Shown: piece after piece, positions 59,831-64,000 of the stretch
Layout: every line of letters begins with the position of its first letter
Position numbering within the stretch: position 1 is the stretch's first letter
From: Entomoplasma freundtii
GTDB taxonomy: Bacteria; Bacillota_I; Bacilli_A; Mycoplasmatales; Mycoplasmataceae
Reading direction: 5' to 3'
Assembly (NCBI RefSeq): GCF_002804205.1
Contig: NZ_CP024962.1
Coordinates: 774,115 to 838,114, forward strand
DNA: 64,000 nucleotides
The notes under the pieces: generated by a model
What the model saw: the letters and a program-made list of their open reading frames with translations, nothing else
Told to the model about the DNA's origin: nothing
Databases searched by the model: none
Program-made: the position numbers and the translations under genes

Positions 59831-60481
59831 ATGATTAAACTAATGGTAGCAATTCTTTTATTCGTTTTGATTATCATTCTTATTGCTAGTTTTTTCAGTG
59901 TCCGCAACTATCTATTAAACAAGAAACGAAAAGAATTTAGAGATCACGAACTATCATTAGCCGTCAAGAATTTGTGCTCCCACTTAGATCAACAAGTCAT
60001 TAATAATTTGCGTCCGATTTTTCCAGGAGACCCAATAAGTAGGCAAAGTGGGATTTATTGTTTTTGAATCCAAGATGGTGACTATGAAGGCCAATATTTT
60101 ATTCCTATTTATGTTGGAAAAACAAACAATTTTCAAGCCAGGTTCAGATCTCATTATAAGAAAATAAGAATAATTTATGATGAACCTCATGTCAAAGGGT
60201 TTGAATTAAAATATTATAAAATTTGCGATTATCTAAAATTTTATAAATTGAGACCCGAAAATATCCGTTTTTCAGTACTAGAAGTGATTAGTGATTCTAG
60301 GAATTGGGAGTTAATGGCAAAAAGGGAAGAATATTGAATGCATAAGTTAGGGGCCGATACACGTGGCTTTAACCAACTTCACGCCTTAGGTTTTGGTTCT
60401 CATCCTAAAGATATTGATGAAAACGATTTCTTTAAATACCGGTCATATAATACGCGATGAGTAAATAAGAAACCCACTTAA
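59831..60481 (+). CDS. membrane-anchored GIY-YIG domain protein
   Basis: A 216-residue protein. An N-terminal membrane helix (about 5-23, VAILLFVLIIILIASFF) and a helical linker precede a GIY-YIG nuclease domain: GIY at 74-76, YVG at 94-96, GKTNNFQARFRSH with the catalytic Arg (about 104), and a Glu in REEYWMHK. These are the residues of a working nuclease. An N-terminal membrane anchor on a lone GIY-YIG is uncommon; a role on incoming or anchored DNA at the membrane is possible but inferred. ATG 59831 follows GGAG. The gene runs rightward, opposite to tadA and doc. AT-rich, low-G+C codon use. Confidence 0.82.
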
Positions 60482-60485
60482 AAAT

Positions 60486-60527
60486 AAAAATCTACACTTT
60501 TATAGAAAGTGTAGATTTTTATTTTTT
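60486..60527. terminator. terminator after the GIY-YIG gene
   Basis: AAAATCTACACTTT-TATA-GAAAGTGTAGATTTT with T-run follows the stop at 60481. It also lies at the end of the small leftward frame at 60501-60641. Confidence 0.85.
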
Positions 60528-60641
60528 TGATAGGTTTGAAATGACTTTCATTATTTCGATATCATTTTCTATCTTTTTACTTGCTTGTGGAATACTAGTA
60601 GACAAAATTTTATCCACGATTTTCTCGTTTATGCATTTCAT
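60501..60641 (-). CDS. possible small protein downstream of doc
   Basis: A 46-codon frame starting MKCINEKIVDKILSTSI behind AAAGGAG with 8 bases spacing. It ends inside the terminator hairpin of the convergent gene. Lys- and Ile-rich, probably helical. It is 46 bases downstream of doc on the same strand; it could be translated, but small frames like this also arise by chance. Confidence 0.3.
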
Positions 60642-60687
60642 TATAGTATCTCCTTTATTTAATTTTAAATTATGAACAGATTATACA

Positions 60688-61194
60688 TTAACTAACTGTA
60701 AAAGATAATAAAATTTGTTTTTCAAATCACTTAACTATTTCGCTAATTTGTTCTTCCTCAGATAAATTTTTAGTATCTTCAACAATTTTGATTACATAAT
60801 GCTCCCAATCTTTTAAATAACCTTTCCGGGGGTCAATTTTAATAAAAAAGCCGCAAACTTCCAAAAAAATAATAGCTGTAAGTAGCGCAGTTCGCTTATT
60901 GCCGTTATGAAATTTGTGTCGGGTTAGAAATGAATATAAAAGTTCAGCAGAGAGATCAAGTGCTGTTAAAGGTGTGGTGGCGTAACTTCATTTTTGAACT
61001 AACGAATTAATAGTTGCTTCTACAGCACCTTTGCCTTTCTCGCCATAAACACCCCTTTCACTAGTTACAGTTTGGGCCAAAGAATGCGCAGCTTCAACTA
61101 CATTAATTAGAATTTTTACTAAAGACTCATCAAAATAAACGCGAATATTTTGAAAATTAAGAGACTCGATATTTTGTGATTCATAAATAATCAT
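60688..61194 (-). CDS. doc: Doc-type Fic protein (toxin-like)
   Basis: A 168-residue Doc family protein. The complete Fic loop H-x-F-x-N-G-N-K-R (HKFHNGNKRTAL, His93 to Arg101) is followed by AIIFLEVCGFF; upstream is the usual AEATINSLVQ-like region. P1 Doc phosphorylates EF-Tu and stops growth; the Lys in GNKR (not GNGR) marks the Doc-type kinase group. No Phd antitoxin with a typical AbrB/Phd fold precedes it; only a 34-codon frame does. Two TGA codons are Trp. The frame remains open for some distance upstream of ATG 61194, so the start is uncertain. Confidence 0.85.
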
Positions 61195-61198
61195 GTTT

Positions 61199-61303
61199 TT
61201 AGCAAAATCAATACTTTTTAAAAAAAGGAGTGGCCTTAGCAGCTTTCATAAAAAGTTCATTGTCAAGATTACTAAATGATAGCCATATATATTTATTTTT
61301 CAT
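61199..61303 (-). CDS. possible short frame upstream of doc
   Basis: A 34-codon frame beginning MKNKYIWLSFSNLDNE, weak ribosome-binding site (AAGG 12 bases away), ending 4 bases before doc. It may be a remnant of an antitoxin gene broken in a T7A5 run, or the 5' part of doc disrupted by a frameshift; the sequence alone does not decide. Confidence 0.3.
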
Positions 61304-61437
61304 AAATCATTTTTTCCTTTATTGAATGATAATGAATGATAAATTTAACGATAGTTTTATATTAACTGGCTAGTCAACTAAGCAAAAGAAAGTTATGCGT
61401 TTGACTTAAAATAGTTTAGGAAATTTATTTTAATTAA

Positions 61438-61472
61438 TAAAAAAGTGGTCTAAAAAGACCACTTTAAATAAT
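61438..61472 (-). terminator. terminator after yidC
   Basis: AAGTGGTCT-TTTT-AGACCACTT hairpin with T-run on the leftward strand, just after the stop at 61478. The stretch 61304-61437 otherwise holds nothing recognisable. Confidence 0.85.
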
Positions 61473-61477
61473 TTTAC

Positions 61478-62680
61478 TTATTTACTTAATACTAAATTGT
61501 TATTTTTCCGTTTGGACATTTGGCGTAAACGACGATCACGTTCGCGGCTTCCGGGGGCATTTTTCTTTTGGTTATAGAAGAAGAACCCTAGAGTTTGACC
61601 AATTTGGAATGTTGATGACAAGATTCAGTAGATTGCCACCCCTGATGAAATCGTGGCCACAATGATAATAAAGATGACCATGAAAACTAATTGCATAATC
61701 AAGTTTTTCTTACGCGCTTTTCGTTGGGCTTCTGTTAAAGTCTTTGACTTTTTATTAACATATTGCAATAACGTTGGTAAAAGCATCGAAATCATTTGTA
61801 AAGGTAGATAAACTGCTAATAAAGCTAAGTAAACTGGTTCTCCATGAGTTAAACGTTCCCAAGGAGCTTCAATTAAGGAAATTTTACCAATATTGGCAAT
61901 TTTTAACGCTCTTGTAGAACGAATAATGGCGAACATGGCGAACAAGAAAGGCATTGAAGCGAACGTTCCGCTCATAGCTGCCATTGGTGATAAACCTTCT
62001 TTTTTATAAAGGGCCATCGTTTCGGCTTGTTGTTTTTGTTTTCCTTGAAGATCTTTTTTATCTTTATATTTAGCTTGAATTTCAGCTTGTTTTAATTGCA
62101 ATGATTGCATTTTTTCTTGGTTTACTTGTGATTTTCAAGTAAAGAGCAAGGTAATCGAACGAACAATTAACACTGTGAAGAAAATAGCAAAGAAAGCAGC
62201 TATCCCATAACTTTTTTGCGAAGCGGCATCTAGACCAGGATTTAAAGTTCCGCTAAATCCTTTTAATATCCCCACTAACACAAAGGCCATTGGGTAAACA
62301 AAGAAACCGTAGAATGGAGAATGGGTTTTGGAGAAGGCATCGCCTCAATCCATAATGCCATTAAAGCCATATTCCTGGAGATCGCCGGAGACAATATGGT
62401 TTTTCCCACCCATTTCGCCTAACGAACGAATGATAATTTCAAAGGCAGTTCCGGGGGCATAAACTTTTCTTCCGGTCATATCCACAACTTGATAGACAGT
62501 GTAATCTTTTTGGTACATTTGGACACACCCTCAAAACATTGAAATGATGATGAAAAGGAATCCAAGAATTTTAACTCATTTTCAAACAATCTTTAGGACT
62601 TCTAAAGATGTTTTTTTACTTTTAAACGGAGCTTTTTTGGGATTTAAATAGCTCATTACATTCGCATTTGCTTTGTACAT
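61478..62680 (-). CDS. yidC: membrane protein insertase YidC
   Basis: A 400-residue Oxa1/YidC protein. Five or six membrane helices are seen; the conserved core has a cytoplasmic basic hairpin (KQAEIQAKYKDKKDLQGKQKQQAETMALYKKEGLSPMAAM), the segment MPFLFAMFAIIRSTRAL with the groove Arg and the final TM block. An N-terminal extension of about 130 residues with two helices precedes it. Inserts membrane proteins with or without Sec. ATG 62680 after AGGGG. Located after rnpA as in most bacteria. Confidence 0.94.
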
Positions 62681-62700
62681 CTAGTCCCCTTAAATTTAAT

Positions 62701-63036
62701 CTATTTCAACCGTTTCAATAAGGCATTTAAATTATTTTGATTCTCTAAAAAGGTCTTTTTCAAAAAATCAGGTCTCACAATAATGATGAGACGGTAGGGT
62801 TTATCCCCATAAGTGACAAGTGCTTTTTGGAGCATTTGTCTTACCTGGCGTTTCAGAAGATTTCTCGTTGGTGCATGACCAACTTTTTTACCGACAGAAA
62901 TCCCATAACGTAAGTAGTTTTCAGATGGCGATGAAGGGTAGTAATAAATCACATAACTAGTATTTTTTAAAGTCTTCTGCTCTCCAATAATGTCTTGAAA
63001 TTCAAAATTCTTTTTAATTATTCGTTTGTTCTTCAT
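62701..63036 (-). CDS. rnpA: ribonuclease P protein component
   Basis: A 111-residue protein subunit that binds the 5' leader of pre-tRNA. The signature RYGISVGKKVGHAPTRNLLKRQVRQ is complete. Start after rpmH by 24 bases; ribosome-binding site is weak. Length normal. Confidence 0.95.
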   Translation of the reverse strand: MKNKRIIKKNFEFQDIIGEQKTLKNTSYVIYYYPSSPSENYLRYGISVGKKVGHAPTRNLLKRQVRQMLQKALVTYGDKPYRLIIIVRPDFLKKTFLENQNNLNALLKRLK

Positions 63037-63060
63037 CGTGGGTCTTAGAGCTCGACAGCA

Positions 63061-63195
63061 TTAAGCTGATAATTTTGCTCTTCCTTTTGCTCTCCGTGCT
63101 TTAATCACCTTACGGCCATTTTTGGTAGCCATGCGTGCTCTAAACCCATGAGTGCGGGCGTGCTTGATTTTTGATGGTTGTCAAGTTCTTTTCAT
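63061..63195 (-). CDS. rpmH: ribosomal protein L34
   Basis: A 44-residue, very basic protein, [21 protein letters not shown] and onward, ending in [11 protein letters not shown]. The Trp is a TGA codon. GGAAGGAG precedes the ATG. Origin-proximal, divergent from dnaA. Confidence 0.96.
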
Positions 63196-63242
63196 GATGA
63201 ATCACTCCTTCCCTTTGTCGCTTTTTAATAAAATACTATGAT

Positions 63243-63248
63243 ATTATA
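63243..63248 (-). promoter_or_regulatory. -10 element of rpmH-rnpA-yidC
   Basis: TATAAT in AATATATAATATCAT, 48 bases upstream of rpmH; a TTCATA at about 17 bases is a weak -35. Confidence 0.55.
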
Positions 63249-63754
63249 TATTATTTTCCATATTTTATGAAAGGGAAATCACACTTGTTAGCAAAGAATT
63301 TAAAGGCTTTTTCAGTATTTTAGTTCATTTTTGTTTATTTAACAAAAGATAGACAACTTAGCCTTGATTAAATTTAATTAAGGTTTGGAACTTCTTTTTA
63401 TCGATTTAAATGATTGATAGTTGGTAGCCAATTGCGCACCTAATCTGAATTATAGAAGAAATAAAAAATGTTAAAAAATAAATTAAATATGTTTAAAAGA
63501 GAGATCTTGGTGTGTTTTGTTTTCGTTGGTTTAAATATTAACGCCACGCAAAGCAATTACAAAGGTTTAGTAAGGGTTGGTTATAAAAATATATCATAAA
63601 TATTTTATATAAGGGTTTATCAATGACTTTAATAGTAGTGTAGTGAAATCCTTGCAAACCCCTTGTTACGGAATATGTCATTATTTGATTAATTCGATTG
63701 GGGTTTCTTTAACTTAAATAATTATTAAAGTGTTGACAACGGTCTTTAATAACG

Positions 63755-63763
63755 TTTTCCACA
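63755..63763 (+). promoter_or_regulatory. DnaA box
   Basis: TTTTCCACA, one mismatch from the consensus TTATCCACA and common in Mollicute origins. Confidence 0.7.
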
Positions 63764-63781
63764 ACATTTGGTCTTTCCATT

Positions 63782-63790
63782 TTATCCACA
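63782..63790 (+). promoter_or_regulatory. DnaA box (consensus)
   Basis: Exact TTATCCACA. Confidence 0.85.
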
Positions 63791-63802
63791 TTGATTAAAC
63801 AT

Positions 63803-63811
63803 CTTTCCACA
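63803..63811 (+). promoter_or_regulatory. DnaA box
   Basis: CTTTCCACA, in phase with the neighbouring boxes at about 21 bases spacing. Confidence 0.6.
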
Positions 63812-63832
63812 TTGTTAATTTTTTATAACGAT

Positions 63833-63841
63833 TGTGGAAAA
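63833..63841 (-). promoter_or_regulatory. DnaA box (reverse)
   Basis: TGTGGAAAA, the reverse complement of TTTTCCACA. A further imperfect copy (AGTGGAAAT) follows. Confidence 0.65.
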
Positions 63842-63956
63842 GTGGAAATCAATCAGTTAGTTAGCGGCTTATAGACTTTTTTACATTTTTACAATGTTTG
63901 TTAAATTGTTTGTTAAAGAACTCGAGGAAGATAGTCAACAATTGTGATAAAACCTC

Positions 63957-63962
63957 TATAAT
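63957..63962 (+). promoter_or_regulatory. -10 element, probably of dnaA
   Basis: TATAAT; a second one lies at 63981-63986. One of them should serve dnaA. No perfect -35 is seen. Confidence 0.5.
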
Positions 63963-64000
63963 TTAAGAAGAACAATTCAGTATAATTACAAACCATAGGA

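Larger units (their letters stand above)
63196..64000. other. AT-rich region of the replication origin (oriC), no genes seen
   Basis: About 800 bases without a coding frame between rpmH and the expected dnaA start beyond the edge. It holds A/T-rich stretches (for example 63440-63620), DnaA boxes at 63755-63841 and promoter elements at both ends. rpmH-rnpA-yidC on one side and DnaA boxes toward the other is the classic Firmicute/Mollicute origin arrangement. Confidence 0.85.

Overview
The window is the left flank of a chromosomal replication origin in a member of the Mollicutes. In-frame TGA codons sit at conserved tryptophan positions in almost every gene (atpB, rpoB, rpoC, rpmH, tilS and others), so UGA is read as Trp (translation table 4). 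The housekeeping gene order, a sigma factor at the sigH position, ECF-type uptake and the lipoprotein suggest the Entomoplasma/Mesoplasma/Spiroplasma side of the class. Base composition, judged by eye at roughly one third G+C, is high for that group. The genus is an inference only.

Layout. 1-2554: start of a leftward gene cut by the window edge, an auxin-efflux-carrier family transporter and a 5'-3' exonuclease. 2587-9723: complete leftward F-type ATP synthase operon (atpI-like, B, E, F, H, A, G, D, C). 9885-12282: upp, glyA and rpiB. 12408-14078: a rightward rhodanese facing rmuC. 14194-36893: a leftward block with the Firmicute order cysS, rlmB, sigH-like, rpmG, secE, nusG, rplK, rplA, rplJ, rplL, rpoB, rpoC. 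It is interrupted in three places: an alpha/beta hydrolase between nusG and rplK; a cassette of six accessory genes between rplA and rplJ (a leucine-rich-repeat surface protein, a beta-helix-like protein, two paralogous membrane-anchored proteins, a membrane-anchored unknown and a corrinoid-adenosyltransferase-like ATPase); and a Fic-family protein with a broken active site between rplL and rpoB. 36953-43593: an ECF S-component, ung, a lipoprotein, then dnaB, rplI, rpsR, ssb and rpsF. 43776-51238: proC, an unknown Cys/His protein, lysS, dus, a DUF1904 protein, an ABC ATPase with a His-rich acidic N-terminus, and hslO. 51313-59635: ftsH, tilS, a tRNA methyltransferase, holB, tmk, recR, dnaX, tadA and the SRP RNA. 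59831-61303: a small accessory patch with a membrane-anchored GIY-YIG protein and a Doc-type Fic toxin. 61478-63195: yidC, rnpA, rpmH. 63196-64000: AT-rich non-coding DNA with DnaA boxes and promoter elements pointing toward dnaA, which should begin just beyond the right edge.

Nearly all genes run leftward, away from the origin, so most are co-oriented with the replication fork. Many neighbours overlap by 1-35 bases or are 1-3 bases apart (tilS/ftsH, recR/tmk/holB, rplK/rplA, rpmG/secE, rpoB/rpoC), which implies translational coupling. Intrinsic terminators are simple hairpins with T-runs and mark operon ends clearly. I saw no tRNA or rRNA gene, insertion sequence, prophage or CRISPR array.

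The most unusual items are the degenerate Fic protein in the RNA polymerase operon, the surface-protein cassette inside the ribosomal protein cluster with its orphan corrinoid enzyme, the Doc/GIY-YIG patch by the origin, the His-rich ABC ATPase, and an ATP synthase epsilon subunit lacking its regulatory C-terminal domain. No complete, clearly new multi-gene system could be proven from the sequence alone.
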